A DNA stretch of 37,871 nt from an uncultured Candidatus Melainabacteria bacterium (GCA_934757255.1 CAKVLL010000015.1:1-37871), one strand, 5' to 3'. Shown: positions 1-9,232, numbered from the stretch's first letter. The notes: generated by a model not told the origin, from the letters alone. Numbers and translations are program-made.

Positions 1-261
1 ATTGCTCAAAAATGTAAAGAAAACGGCGTTGTTATGTTACTTACAGCTGACCATGGTAATGCTGAAGTAATGTTTAACGACAAAACAGGCAAACCACACA
101 CTGCACACACAACAAATGAAGTTCCTTTCGTTGTTATCAACGGCCCTGAAGGGCTTGAACTTAAAAATGACGGCGCTTTATGTAATGTTGCACCAACTGT
201 ATTGCAGTTGATGGGTATTGAAAAACCTGCAGAAATGGATTGCGATAGTTTGATTAAATAG
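1..261 (+). CDS. gpmI: 2,3-bisphosphoglycerate-independent phosphoglycerate mutase, C-terminal part
   Basis: Only the last 86 codons are in the window; the frame is open from base 1 to the TAG at 259-261. The enzyme interconverts 3- and 2-phosphoglycerate in glycolysis and gluconeogenesis in the cytoplasm. The fragment holds TADHGNAE, the C-terminal metal-binding motif of the alkaline-phosphatase fold. It also holds TAHTTNEVPFVV, the conserved His/Thr stretch typical of the GpmI C-terminus, and ends with the usual APTVLQLMG...P segment just before the stop. The combination is specific to the cofactor-independent, manganese-type enzyme and does not fit the dPGM family. The missing N-terminal portion, with the phosphoserine and phosphatase/transferase domains, lies upstream of the window. 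The gene is followed by a 171-bp spacer with hairpin-forming repeats and no further coding sequence. Confidence 0.95.
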   Translation: MAQKCKENGVVMLLTADHGNAEVMFNDKTGKPHTAHTTNEVPFVVINGPEGLELKNDGALCNVAPTVLQLMGIEKPAEMDCDSLIK

Positions 262-273
262 AAAAGAGAAAAA

Positions 274-347
274 GTTGAATAGTTGAAAAGTTCGTTATAA
301 CCTTCATGAGCGTTAGCGAAATTAAAGAACCTTTCAACCTTTCAACT
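274..347. repeat. imperfect inverted repeat downstream of gpmI
   Basis: Arms at 274-293 (gttgaatagttgaaaagttc) and 328-347 are inverted copies matching at 17 of 20 positions, separated by 34 nt. The loop holds a gcgttagcg palindrome. The element could fold the end of the gpmI transcript or be a dispersed intergenic repeat. There is no clean T-run, so I do not call it a terminator. Confidence 0.6.
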
Positions 348-370
348 TCTAAATTCTTTGAGAGAACCGT

Positions 371-401
371 AGGGTGGGAAAAGCGTAAGCGATTCCCACC
401 G
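371..401. repeat. dispersed palindromic repeat (agggtgggaa...ttcccacc)
   Basis: ggtgggaa at 373-380 pairs with ttcccacc at 393-400 around an inner aagcgtaagcg. A diverged copy lies at about 11189-11225 (agggtgcggaa...ggttcccacc). This marks it as a dispersed intergenic repeat, not a local hairpin. A TATAAT at 412-417, just beyond it, is a possible -10 for the following helicase gene. Confidence 0.6.
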
Positions 402-432
402 CAACAAAAAATATAATAAGAGAATATAAATA

Positions 433-3400
433 ATGACCGAAAATAACGTTAAACCATTAAATATAGATTTATCACTAAAGAAAAATAATGTAGATGAGTT
501 CTTTTACAATTTGAGTGAAAACCCAAACGGTTTCAAGAACAAAGATTTTCGTTACACATTGAGTTTGATTTATCAGCTTGTAGAGGATGAGTTTGAGGGG
601 ATTTTTCTATCTCCAAATTCACCTGTAAGAAATACTGATTTCTTGCTTATAAACGATGGAACGGTGACTAATCCTAAATTGTCGTTTTTTGTAACACCTA
701 CAAACAATTTTCAATTTTACCTAAAATCTAAAGGTTCAATGTTTAGATTTACGTCTAAAGAAGTTAACGGTCAAATCGGATACATCATGCCGTTAGATTT
801 AGTTTTAGACTATTTCGGCGGATTTGGCGAAGTTGTTGATTTCTCTTCATTAACTCAAACTTTTGCATATTTCAACAAGCTTACACACTTTGTTATGAAG
901 CTTATTGAAAAATTGTACTTTATTCCGACTGTACACAGAAAAGAAGGCGCATCAGGCGGTTCTTTCAGAATTGTTTATGAGCCGATTATTTCTAATAAAG
1001 AATCTGCAAAAATTATTAACGAGCTAGAAAACAATCTTCCTGAAAACTTATTTATTAAAGGTGATAAGCCAAAAGATTTTGTAGAAAGATTTGTCAGAGA
1101 ATATTTGAACTACCTTGTTTACAAATTCTTAGGAATTAAGGCTTACCGCTTCAAAGACATCAAATCCGGTCATTACATGATTAAGGATTTAGAACAAAGA
1201 TGCTTGATGAAGGGTAAAGACCTTGCCGAAAATTTTGCACAATGGTTTGATGAATTGTATCTAGGAAAATATGACTTAATCCCATTCTTCAAGGTTAATA
1301 AAGTTAGCGATGATAAATTTGAATTAAAAATTCATATTAAAAACAGAAAAACTGATGAAACGATTCTGCTTGATGAACTTTATCACGAGGATGAAATTTG
1401 GGGCTTAGATACGGCTGATATATCTAAAATCATTGAAAAACAACTTAATTATGCAGTTAGATACATGCCGGAACTTGAAACTCTTTTTGAAGATGAAGAC
1501 AAACTTGCTCTGACTTTAAACTTAAATGAAGTTTATAAAATTATTGCTCAAACGGCTTATTACTTACAAAAAGCACAAATTGACGTAATTTTACCGGAAG
1601 AGTTAACAAATATTATTATTCCTCGTGCTTCAATTAACGCGAAAGTTAAAGCTTCTCGCTCAGACGATTTGATGAATATCTTTAACACTGTTTCAAGCAG
1701 TGCGATTTCTCTTGACGACATTCTTGATTTCACTTACGAAATTTCATTAGGTGACGAAAAGATTTCATTGGAAGAGTTTAACAAACTTGTAAACGAAAGC
1801 AACGGCCTAATTCAATACAACGGCAAATATATTTTAGTTGATAAAGCTGAAGGTTTAAAACTTGTTGAACAAATTCAAAATGCTAATCATAAGAAGATGA
1901 CAAGACTTGAACTTATACACGCTTCTATGTCAGGTCAACTTCAAAATTACGACTTCAATTATGATGAAGCTTATGCAAACGTTATCAAGGATTTTGCAAA
2001 GCCTGTTGAAGTTACTCAGCCTGAAGGTTTGAAGGGCGATTTGAGAGCATACCAAATGACCGGTCTAAAATGGCTCTGGACAAACGTTTCAAAAGGGTTT
2101 GGTTGCTGTATGGCTGACGATATGGGGTTAGGTAAAACTATTCAGGTTATAAGTTTAATTCTTAAACTAAAAGAAGAAAAGAAAATTAAAAACCCTGTGT
2201 TGGTAATTTGTCCAACTACTTTGATGGGTAACTGGATGAAAGAATTACAACTGTTTGCACCTTCTCTAAAAACTGCGACTTATCATGGCATGGATAGAAA
2301 ACTTGATTTAAAATGTGACGTTATTCTTACAACTTATGCAATCATGAGAATAGATGTTGAAGAAATGAAGAAAAATTCTTGGGGCATGATTGTTGTAGAT
2401 GAAGCTCAAAATATTAAAAACCCTGACACGGCGCAAACTTTGGCGATTAAGTCATTAAAATCAGATATCAAGATTGCAATGACAGGTACTCCGGTGGAAA
2501 ACCGTCTTACAGAGCTTTGGAGTATTTTCGACTTCATTAACAAAGGTTATTTAGGCTCTTTGAAAGAATTCCAAAAGAGTTATGCCGTGCCTATTGAAAG
2601 ATTTAAGGAAAAAACAAGAGCGTCAAAACTTAAACTTTCTGTTTCTCCATTTGTTTTAAGACGTTTGAAAACCGATAAACACGTAATTTCGGATTTGCCT
2701 GACAAGATGGTAATGAACGATTACTGCTATTTGGCTAAATCACAAGCTATTCTTTACGAAAAAACGCTTAATGAAATGATGGAAAAAATCAGCGGATTTA
2801 CAGGTGTAAATAGGCGCGGTAATATTTTCAAGCTTATAACTGCGCTTAAACAAATTTGTAACCACCCTTATCAATTCTTAAAAAGCGGTGAAACGTCTAA
2901 AGAGCTTTCAGGTAAAGCAGAAAAATGCGTTTCTTTGGTACAAAGTATTTTGGATAATAATGAAAAAACTCTTATTTTCACTCAATATAAAGAAATGGGC
3001 GATTTGTTAACCAAGATTTTAATTGAAGAATGTGGTTCTGAACCATCATTTTTCCACGGTTCATTAACAGTTCCTCAGCGTGAAAAATTGATTGAAGATT
3101 TTCAAACGAATGATGATAGAAAAATTATGATACTTTCACTTAAAGCAGGTGGTACTGGTTTGAACCTTACAAGCGCAACTAACGTAATTCACTATGACTT
3201 GTGGTGGAATCCGGCGGTAGAAGATCAAGCGACAGATAGAACGTATCGTATCGGTCAAGAAAAGAACGTTATGGTACATAGACTTATAACACTTGGGACT
3301 TTTGAAGAAAAAATTGATGAGATGTTGAAGTCTAAAAAGGAACTTGCGGATTTGGCAGTTTACGAAGGTGAAAAGATTATTACAGAACTTTCAGACCAAG

Positions 3401-3435
3401 AAATTTACGATATTTTCTCTTTGACTGCAGGTTAG
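433..3435 (+). CDS. SNF2/Rad54-family DEAD/DEAH-box helicase (SWI2/SNF2 ATPase)
   Basis: This 1000-residue protein is predicted to be a cytoplasmic double-stranded DNA translocase that uses ATP to remodel nucleoprotein. All helicase signatures are present in the C-terminal half: DMGLGKTIQ (motif I, about residue 562), VVDEAQN (motif II, about 654), MTGTPVENR (motif III, about 683), GGTGLNLTSA (motif V, about 906) and TDRTYRIGQ (motif VI, about 934). DEAQ in place of DEAH is common in bacterial SNF2 proteins. The first 550 residues resemble nothing I can name and show no SWIM zinc cluster. No methylase, nuclease or other defence partner lies beside it, so a housekeeping role in transcription recycling or repair is as likely as any other. 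The Shine-Dalgarno is weak (agaga), and a TATAAT lies 15 nt before the ATG. A strong bidirectional terminator follows. Confidence 0.93.
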   Translation: MTENNVKPLNIDLSLKKNNVDEFFYNLSENPNGFKNKDFRYTLSLIYQLVEDEFEGIFLSPNSPVRNTDFLLINDGTVTNPKLSFFVTPTNNFQFYLKSKGSMFRFTSKEVNGQIGYIMPLDLVLDYFGGFGEVVDFSSLTQTFAYFNKLTHFVMKLIEKLYFIPTVHRKEGASGGSFRIVYEPIISNKESAKIINELENNLPENLFIKGDKPKDFVERFVREYLNYLVYKFLGIKAYRFKDIKSGHYMIKDLEQRCLMKGKDLAENFAQWFDELYLGKYDLIPFFKVNKVSDDKFELKIHIKNRKTDETILLDELYHEDEIWGLDTADISKIIEKQLNYAVRYMPELETLFEDEDKLALTLNLNEVYKIIAQTAYYLQKAQIDVILPEELTNIIIPRASINAKVKASRSDDLMNIFNTVSSSAISLDDILDFTYEISLGDEKISLEEFNKLVNESNGLIQYNGKYILVDKAEGLKLVEQIQNANHKKMTRLELIHASMSGQLQNYDFNYDEAYANVIKDFAKPVEVTQPEGLKGDLRAYQMTGLKWLWTNVSKGFGCCMADDMGLGKTIQVISLILKLKEEKKIKNPVLVICPTTLMGNWMKELQLFAPSLKTATYHGMDRKLDLKCDVILTTYAIMRIDVEEMKKNSWGMIVVDEAQNIKNPDTAQTLAIKSLKSDIKIAMTGTPVENRLTELWSIFDFINKGYLGSLKEFQKSYAVPIERFKEKTRASKLKLSVSPFVLRRLKTDKHVISDLPDKMVMNDYCYLAKSQAILYEKTLNEMMEKISGFTGVNRRGNIFKLITALKQICNHPYQFLKSGETSKELSGKAEKCVSLVQSILDNNEKTLIFTQYKEMGDLLTKILIEECGSEPSFFHGSLTVPQREKLIEDFQTNDDRKIMILSLKAGGTGLNLTSATNVIHYDLWWNPAVEDQATDRTYRIGQEKNVMVHRLITLGTFEEKIDEMLKSKKELADLAVYEGEKIITELSDQEIYDIFSLTAG

Positions 3436-3453
3436 AATATTAAATACACAATT

Positions 3454-3495
3454 AAAAAAAATAGCTATCTAAATATTAGATAGCTATTTTTTTAT
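3454..3495. terminator. bidirectional intrinsic terminator
   Basis: A perfect 11-bp stem (aatagctatct 3460-3470, agatagctatt 3478-3488) with a 7-nt loop is flanked by A-run and T-run. It serves the plus-strand helicase and the convergent minus-strand gene, whose TAA stop (3492-3494) lies in the T-run. Confidence 0.88.
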
Positions 3496-3998
3496 TTCTT
3501 ATCATCCATAATCGGCTGAATATCAAGTTTTGCAAATGTTCTAGATGCTTTTGCAAATTTATATGTTCCCGGCGGCGTTGTAACAGCAAGCGATGTTCCA
3601 AAACCGGCTGATAATCCGGCTACAATACCTCCGGCTGTTGCAAGAATTTGTTTGATTGTAGACAATTTTCTTGTCAAAAGAATTGGAATGGCAGCACCAA
3701 CAAAACCGCCAACACCAACAATTGCACGCGATAAATTTCTACGTCTTTTAATATCTTGTTCAGAAGAATTTTCTGTTACATACTTTTGAATTTTTGGTGC
3801 GGCATCCATGATATCTCTATATGCAGATTCAAATTTATCAGTATCTGTTCCGGCAACGCTCAATCTTCCGGCTTCTTTTCCGTCAGAATCAATAACTCTA
3901 TATATTGCACGTCCATTTTCTGTTGTTCCGGTTCGTTGAATATTACCGTAAGAATTTTGTTTAAAACCTGTTAAACCAACATTAATTCCATTTACCAT
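3492..3998 (-). CDS. hypothetical protein with Gly/Ala-rich membrane hairpin
   Basis: I do not recognise this family. I choose the ATG at 3998 (168 residues) over a GTG five codons upstream because AAGG sits about 8 nt before that ATG. The N-terminus runs through VGLTGFKQNSYG, an Asn/Gly-rich stretch like the tags on three other unknowns in this window. The middle is soluble and acidic. Two strongly hydrophobic Gly/Ala-rich segments follow, beginning AIVGVGGFVGAAIPILLT and ILATAGGIVAGLSAGFG, separated by a short Arg/Lys-containing turn. They suggest a helical hairpin inserted in or lying against a membrane. The gene is monocistronic, ends in the bidirectional terminator, and is separated from dtd by about 105 bp of AT-rich DNA. 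Its function is unknown. Confidence 0.8.
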   Translation of the reverse strand: MVNGINVGLTGFKQNSYGNIQRTGTTENGRAIYRVIDSDGKEAGRLSVAGTDTDKFESAYRDIMDAAPKIQKYVTENSSEQDIKRRRNLSRAIVGVGGFVGAAIPILLTRKLSTIKQILATAGGIVAGLSAGFGTSLAVTTPPGTYKFAKASRTFAKLDIQPIMDDKK

Positions 3999-4103
3999 AA
4001 AATCTACCTTCACACTAAATCTATATATTATTAAAATAATCCAAAAAAAATAATTTGCTAGTTTGTAAATATTTATTAAGCTAAGTTTTTAATACTTATA
4101 TAA

Positions 4104-4541
4104 CTAACATTCCAGCATGAAAGTTACCGGTCCATCATTAATCAAAGCAACTTCCATCATTGCGCCAAATTGCCCTGTACCACATTTAATTCCATAATTT
4201 TTTACTTCTTGAATAAATCTTTCATACAATTCATTCGCTAAATCAGGTTGTGCAGAATTGTCAAAACTTGGTCGAGTACCTTTTTTACAATTTCCACATA
4301 ATGTGAACTGGGATACAATTAACATTTCACCTTTTGTATCAATTAATGATAAATTCATTTTATCATCTTTATCAGCAAAAATTCTCAAACTAACAACTTT
4401 TTTCGCTATTTTTTGCACATTTTCTACTGTATCACCTTTTTCAATCCCAACTAATGCCAACATGCCATTGTTAATCTCTGAAAAAAGTTCATTATTAATT
4501 GTAATAGAAGCTCTTTTTACTCTTTGAATTAATACTTTCAT
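4104..4541 (-). CDS. dtd: D-aminoacyl-tRNA deacylase (DTD)
   Basis: The enzyme hydrolyses D-amino acids and mischarged glycine from tRNA, a cytoplasmic translation proofreading step. The protein is 145 residues, normal for DTD, when started at MKVLIQRV. The upstream in-frame ATG at 4556 would add five atypical residues. Both active-site signatures are present: SQFTLCG (the family's SQFTL motif) and NDGPVT, the Gly-cisPro loop near the C-terminus that gives chiral selection. GTRPSF between them is also typical. The start lies 5 nt after the stop of the Maf/DUF115 gene, so the two are probably co-transcribed. There is no clear Shine-Dalgarno, which fits translational coupling. Confidence 0.95.
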   Translation of the reverse strand: MKVLIQRVKRASITINNELFSEINNGMLALVGIEKGDTVENVQKIAKKVVSLRIFADKDDKMNLSLIDTKGEMLIVSQFTLCGNCKKGTRPSFDNSAQPDLANELYERFIQEVKNYGIKCGTGQFGAMMEVALINDGPVTFMLEC

Positions 4542-4546
4542 TTTAT

Positions 4547-6430
4547 TTAACCACATGTTTTTTCTAATAGACCTATTATTACATTTACTCGTGCGGATGC
4601 TATTTTTAAATACCTTGCAACTTTTTCAACAATATTATTTACAGAATCAACAGTGAATTCTTTTGTCATTTTCATCTCATAGTCTAAATCTATACGTTCT
4701 GAAGTTGTAATAAAGTCAAAGATTTCAACTTGTTTTGAGAAATCAGAACTAAGTGTTAAATAATTTGCAATTAGTTTTTTTAACTCTTTTAACGTGTCAA
4801 CATTAATTCCGCGTTTCAAATTGTTATTTAGGTTTTTAATAATTTTATTGCCTTCTTCTATCAATTTAAACGAAGATTTTAATTGAGCAACGATAACACT
4901 AAGCCTAGATTTAAGTTTTTCTACATCGTACTTAAAATCAGATGACAAATTAAACTCGCCAACCAATTCGGCATCCTTTAAAGCTTCTTCTAACGGCATA
5001 TTTTTAAAACCATCAATTTGCGCTCCGACTAGTGAAGTATTAATATATTCTCTATCATTAAAATGTTCTGCATACTCGGTTAATGGCTCAATAAATGTTG
5101 CATACACCGATTCTGTCAGAATCATATCACCATTAATACCTTTTACATAAAATAAAGAATTATTTAAATTTTTAAGTCTTTCTTGTGCAACTCTAACACG
5201 CACCTCTTCTTTTGAATCGTTACTTAATGAAGCGCAGAAATTATCAAAATTCTCTGCCAAGATTTCCCAGCGATTAAATTCTTTATTATAAGTACACTTT
5301 AAATCTTTATATGCAGAATCTTTGCTGTAGCATTGACCTTCTATATACGCTAAATCTTGTCCAACAAGTATGATTTTTGAACAGCCTAGAATCCTTGCAC
5401 AATTTAAAGCTGTATAAGAAACTGTGCCTTTAGAGCAGTATTCTTCTATATTAATATCCGTTAAATGCTGCCACAAATGGTTTATAGGCAAGTTTGCAGA
5501 AACATGAGTGAAAGTATTTTTAAAATTAAATTTTCTCAAATTATTATTAGAATATGGTTCTGTTATGAAATTTATATCTTCTAAATCAAGTCCCTGTATT
5601 TGTTTTGAGCTGTCGTAGCCTTCTATTATACAAAGAAAATCCGGTTTAAGTCCGTGGCTCAATATCGTTTTTGCAGCTGTTCCTACAACAAACAAAATGT
5701 ATTTATCTCGATATTTTTTCAAAGTTTCAATATTTCTATCCAGTGTTGGACCTGCTGATACAACAACCGCAGCCTTTCCTTTGCATCTATCTTGAAATTC
5801 AGCAAAAGGTATTTCGTTTATGAGATAAGGAATATTTATTGCGAAATTTTTTGTAAGAGAATAGTAGCGCTCTTTTGTGTATTTTAAATTCAAGGTAAAA
5901 GTGCCTATCATTTTTTTTAATTCATCTACCAAATTACTAAATTTTTCAGGTTCTAAAGTTTGATATGCTGTAGTTGAAAGTAAAAGCGGGGTATTTTTGT
6001 TGCCGGATTTCTTGTACAAATACTCGCTTGCTTGTTCTAAATTGTCTGTTATATAAACATTTTTTCTCAAAATATCTACTGAAAAATCAACTAAAGTGAA
6101 AGCTACTTGCAAAATATTCAAATCACTTTCAAGCAAAATGATTGTGCCTTGTGACTTTAGACATGCCACTTGAAATAAGTAACCCAAGCCGATTCCAAAA
6201 ACCAAATGAATCGCAATTGGCGAATTTTCAGCCATTGCAAAAATCTCATTAGCTTCTTGGAGTGGATTTTGTCTATTATGAAGATATACGTTTTTGTATA
6301 AAAAATTATAAGCATCATTTTCTTGTACCAATTGTGGTACATCAGTTAAGATATGAGTTTCTAGCCTCTTTGCTAAATCCGGATTTTTAGTTGATAAAGC
6401 ATCTAAATTTTTTATAAATATATTATTCAT
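4547..6430 (-). CDS. Maf/DUF115-family protein (6-hydroxymethylpterin pyrophosphokinase MptE-like domain)
   Basis: This 627-residue protein resembles motility-accessory-factor proteins. In flagellated bacteria, members attach nonulosonic acids to flagellin; related DUF115 domains resemble archaeal MptE. Key segments are HLVFGIGLGYLFQVA near residue 80 and the core KGKAAVVVSAGPTLDRNI, followed by ILFVVGTAAK...LKPDFLCIIEGYD, which is the MAF_flag10-like core. LVGQDLAY later matches the family's second conserved block. The C-terminal 150 residues are helical and charged. I start at the ATG at 6430 because GGAGAG lies just upstream; a TTG further up falls inside the preceding terminator. No flagellin, flagellar or sialic-acid gene is in the window, so the acceptor protein is unknown. 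It forms an operon with dtd. Confidence 0.85.
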   Translation of the reverse strand: MNNIFIKNLDALSTKNPDLAKRLETHILTDVPQLVQENDAYNFLYKNVYLHNRQNPLQEANEIFAMAENSPIAIHLVFGIGLGYLFQVACLKSQGTIILLESDLNILQVAFTLVDFSVDILRKNVYITDNLEQASEYLYKKSGNKNTPLLLSTTAYQTLEPEKFSNLVDELKKMIGTFTLNLKYTKERYYSLTKNFAINIPYLINEIPFAEFQDRCKGKAAVVVSAGPTLDRNIETLKKYRDKYILFVVGTAAKTILSHGLKPDFLCIIEGYDSSKQIQGLDLEDINFITEPYSNNNLRKFNFKNTFTHVSANLPINHLWQHLTDINIEEYCSKGTVSYTALNCARILGCSKIILVGQDLAYIEGQCYSKDSAYKDLKCTYNKEFNRWEILAENFDNFCASLSNDSKEEVRVRVAQERLKNLNNSLFYVKGINGDMILTESVYATFIEPLTEYAEHFNDREYINTSLVGAQIDGFKNMPLEEALKDAELVGEFNLSSDFKYDVEKLKSRLSVIVAQLKSSFKLIEEGNKIIKNLNNNLKRGINVDTLKELKKLIANYLTLSSDFSKQVEIFDFITTSERIDLDYEMKMTKEFTVDSVNNIVEKVARYLKIASARVNVIIGLLEKTCG

Positions 6431-6450
6431 TGACTCTCCATTCCCAGACA

Positions 6451-6480
6451 AAAATACCCTGCTTTATAGCAGGGTATTTT
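6451..6480 (-). terminator. intrinsic terminator after pheT
   Basis: A perfect 13-bp inverted repeat (6451-6463 and 6468-6480) with a 4-nt loop and A/T flanks lies 4 nt after the pheT stop. On the minus strand it is a GC-cored hairpin followed by a U-run. It separates pheT from the Maf gene. Confidence 0.85.
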
Positions 6481-6484
6481 TAAT

Positions 6485-8959
6485 TTAACCTCTGAATGAC
6501 AATTCAGGCAAGTTCTTTTTAAGAACGGCTCTTACGTTTGCCATTTGAGTTTCAATCATTTCATCCGTCATTGTTGAATTAGCATCTTGCATTTTAATTC
6601 TAAACGCAACTGATTTGAATCCTTCTTGAACGTGTTCGCCTTGATATACGTCAAAAACTTCACAACCAGCAAAGATTTTATTATCAACGCCTTTTTTAAT
6701 AACTTTTTCTAATTCTTCCCAAGTAGTTTTAGCAGGAATTATAACCGCTAAATCTCTTTGAACTTCAGGGAATTGAGAAAGTTTTTTATATCTTACAACA
6801 GATTCGTTTACACCAGAAATTAACATATCTAAATCTAATTTAAACAAGAACGCATCTTGATTAAGTTTTAATTTATTTTTAAGTTCCGGATGAAGTTCAC
6901 CATAATATCCGATAATTTCAGGTTTTTTACCCAACATAGTTAAAACAGCTGTTTTATATGGGTGCAAACATTTATGAGAATCAGCCAATGGAGAATCTGC
7001 TAACAATGAGAATTTAATACGTCTTGTCAAACCGAATTCTTCCAAAGCCTTGTCCACAATACCTTTTACAGTATAGAAGTCAACTTCACCGGTTGATTGC
7101 CACAAAGAGTTTTGAACATTACCTGTAATAATTCCGGCTAAAGTTTGAGTCTCTTTAATACCTGTTTCTTTTTCAGTTGTTTCACCAACTTTCAAATAAC
7201 TACGTCCGATTTCATAACCCCAAAAATCTTTTTGACCGTTATCGTAGTTGTATTTCATACAATTCAAAAGACTTGCTATAAGTGTTTGTCTAAGCATTGC
7301 AAAATCTTCTGATGCAGGATTTTCAACAAAAATAGCGTTTTCTTTATCATAAGACATATTGAATTGTTTAAGCAGAGGTTCACCAATAAGAGAACAAGTT
7401 TGCATTTCGTTAAGTCCTGCTGCTCTCATTAAATCGTGAACTTTATTGATAACTCTTTCAGCAAGGCTGATTTCAGGAGTGCCGGCTCTATTTGGAAGAG
7501 TCGGTGTGATTTTGTCGTAACCGTTAATTCTTGCGATTTCTTCAATTAAATCACATTCTCTTGTAACGTCGCCTGCGCGGAAAGAAGGAACTTGTACCTT
7601 GCAAGCCATTTCATTTTTACCTAAAATTGTGAAACCAAGTTTTTCTAAAATTGCTAAGCATTTAGAAGCTTCAATTTCACAACCCAACATTCTTTTAATT
7701 TGCGGATATCTTAGAGTAATTTCAATTGGCTCAAGTTTGTTTTCACCAGCTTCTGCCAACCCTTCAAACTTAGCATCAGCGTATTTTTCTAATAATTCAA
7801 CGGCTCTTAATAAACCTGATTTAACAGCCTCAATATCAACTCCTCTTTCAAATCTTGAACAAGCGTCTGATTTATATCCTACGCTTCGAGAACTTTTTCT
7901 GTTAGCTTGAGGTGTGAAATATGCAGCTTCTAAAGCTAAGTTTTTAGAATTGTCATCAATTTCAGAATTAGCACCGCCAAATACACCGCCTAAACAAACA
8001 GGTTGTTCCTTTGTTGCGATAACAACTGTATCGTGGTTAAGTTGTCTTTCAACTTCATCCAATGTTACAAGCTTTTCACCTTCTTCAGCGCGTCTTACAC
8101 ACAAATATCCGTTCAATTTATCCAAATCAAAAGCGTGAAGCGGAGTTCCGTATTCCAACATAACGTAGTTTGTAATATCTACAACGTTATTGATTGCTCT
8201 GATGCCTGAAGAAACTAGTCTTTTTTGCATCCACTCCGGTGAAGATTTTATTGTAATATCTTTTAAAACACCGATTGAATAATATTTACAAACATCGTTA
8301 TCTTTAATTTCGACTTCAAAATCCGCAGTTTTTGCATTTCTTGCTGCATATTCAAAATTCAAAGGTCTGTTGAATAGAGCAGAAAGTTCTCTTGCAATAC
8401 CAATTACAGACATTTGGTCGCCTCTGTTTGCTGTTGGCGCAGTATGTAAAATATAATCTTTTTCAAAACCTAAAACATTTTCTACATCCAAACCCAAACC
8501 AACATTAGGGAAAATTCTATTTAATACAAGAATTCCATCTTCTTCTTGATAATTTCTGTCAGAAACGCCCAGTTCATCGTCTGAACATAACATACCTTGA
8601 GATTCGACCCCTCTAATTGTTGCAGGAGTAAGTTCAAATTGTTCGCCAGACTTGCGGTCTAGAACTTTACTTCCAACTGATGCGTAAGGAATTACTTGCC
8701 CAACTTGTATGTTTTGCGCACCACAAACTACTGTTTTTAGACCTGAACCTGTATTTACCGTTACAAGGTGCAAGTGGTCAGAATTTGGGTGATTATCTAT
8801 TTTTTCAATTTTTGCAGTAATTATATTTGTAAATTTTGGTCTTAATTCTTCAATTTCTTCAACTTCTAAACCGCTCATAGTAAGTTCATGAGCAATTTGT
8901 TTTACGTCAATGTCTTTAAGATCAACTAATTCATTTAACCAATTTAGTGAAACTTCCAT
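6485..8959 (-). CDS. pheT: phenylalanine-tRNA ligase beta subunit
   Basis: This is the beta subunit of the alpha2-beta2 phenylalanyl-tRNA synthetase, acting in the cytoplasm. The 824-residue length and domain order match bacterial PheT. The N-terminal segment MEVSLNWLNELVDL leads into an EMAP/OB-type tRNA-binding domain (about residues 40-150, with HPNSDHLHLVTVN). The B3/B4 editing region follows, including NVVDITNYVMLEYGTPLHAFD, shown here only as the landmarks ITNYVMLE and PLHAFD. Next come the B5 domain and catalytic-like core, and a C-terminal ferredoxin-fold anticodon-binding domain ending in LKKNLPELSFRG. GGTAGGA precedes the ATG. pheS is not adjacent on either side, so the subunit genes are split or pheS lies elsewhere. 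A strong terminator follows. Confidence 0.97.
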   Translation of the reverse strand: MEVSLNWLNELVDLKDIDVKQIAHELTMSGLEVEEIEELRPKFTNIITAKIEKIDNHPNSDHLHLVTVNTGSGLKTVVCGAQNIQVGQVIPYASVGSKVLDRKSGEQFELTPATIRGVESQGMLCSDDELGVSDRNYQEEDGILVLNRIFPNVGLGLDVENVLGFEKDYILHTAPTANRGDQMSVIGIARELSALFNRPLNFEYAARNAKTADFEVEIKDNDVCKYYSIGVLKDITIKSSPEWMQKRLVSSGIRAINNVVDITNYVMLEYGTPLHAFDLDKLNGYLCVRRAEEGEKLVTLDEVERQLNHDTVVIATKEQPVCLGGVFGGANSEIDDNSKNLALEAAYFTPQANRKSSRSVGYKSDACSRFERGVDIEAVKSGLLRAVELLEKYADAKFEGLAEAGENKLEPIEITLRYPQIKRMLGCEIEASKCLAILEKLGFTILGKNEMACKVQVPSFRAGDVTRECDLIEEIARINGYDKITPTLPNRAGTPEISLAERVINKVHDLMRAAGLNEMQTCSLIGEPLLKQFNMSYDKENAIFVENPASEDFAMLRQTLIASLLNCMKYNYDNGQKDFWGYEIGRSYLKVGETTEKETGIKETQTLAGIITGNVQNSLWQSTGEVDFYTVKGIVDKALEEFGLTRRIKFSLLADSPLADSHKCLHPYKTAVLTMLGKKPEIIGYYGELHPELKNKLKLNQDAFLFKLDLDMLISGVNESVVRYKKLSQFPEVQRDLAVIIPAKTTWEELEKVIKKGVDNKIFAGCEVFDVYQGEHVQEGFKSVAFRIKMQDANSTMTDEMIETQMANVRAVLKKNLPELSFRG

Positions 8960-9015
8960 TATATCCTACCTCTCTATTTTTCTTTATTATACAACATAAA
9001 TACAAAACACTAGAA

Positions 9016-9219
9016 CTAGTTATTTGCATTTTGGTAAACTTTTATAAAGTATTCAATAGAGCGATCATGCTTTAACTCTGCACTTTTAGGGAAAAAACAG
9101 CCTGGAATTTGTCCCAATTCTCTATGGTGTCGTACACATTCACAACAAATTCCACGATTTTTACAAGTTGTAGCAGAACAAGTACACTCCTGCAAATTAT
9201 CTTCTCTTTTACATTCCAT
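9016..9219 (-). CDS. small Cys-rich DUF6485-like protein
   Basis: The protein has 67 residues, with eight Cys in the first 41. They are spaced as CKREDNLQECTCSATTC, then a Gly-Ile-CCEC cluster, then GCFFP. This looks like a metal-binding (zinc or iron-sulfur) mini-domain. The layout resembles the DUF6485 family, whose role is unknown. A clear Shine-Dalgarno (AGGAAGGA) precedes the ATG. The gene begins 13 nt after the queH stop on the same strand, so it is the third gene of a VKOR-DsbA / queH / Cys-rich operon. A link to metal-centre or thiol chemistry is inference from the cysteines and neighbours only. Confidence 0.75.
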   Translation of the reverse strand: MECKREDNLQECTCSATTCKNRGICCECVRHHRELGQIPGCFFPKSAELKHDRSIEYFIKVYQNANN

Positions 9220-9232
9220 AATATTTTCCTTC

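Noticed and set aside
3998..4013. GTG start for the first minus-strand hypothetical
   Set aside because: The AAGG ribosome site lies between the GTG and the ATG at 3998 and fits only the latter.
6430..6451. TTG start for the Maf/DUF115 gene at 6451
   Set aside because: It lies in the pheT terminator; the ATG at 6430 has GGAGAG at proper distance.
7599..8209. Open frames on the plus strand within pheT
   Set aside because: They mirror the strong pheT coding frame, have no ribosome-binding sites and contain low-complexity, Ser/Ile-rich sequence.
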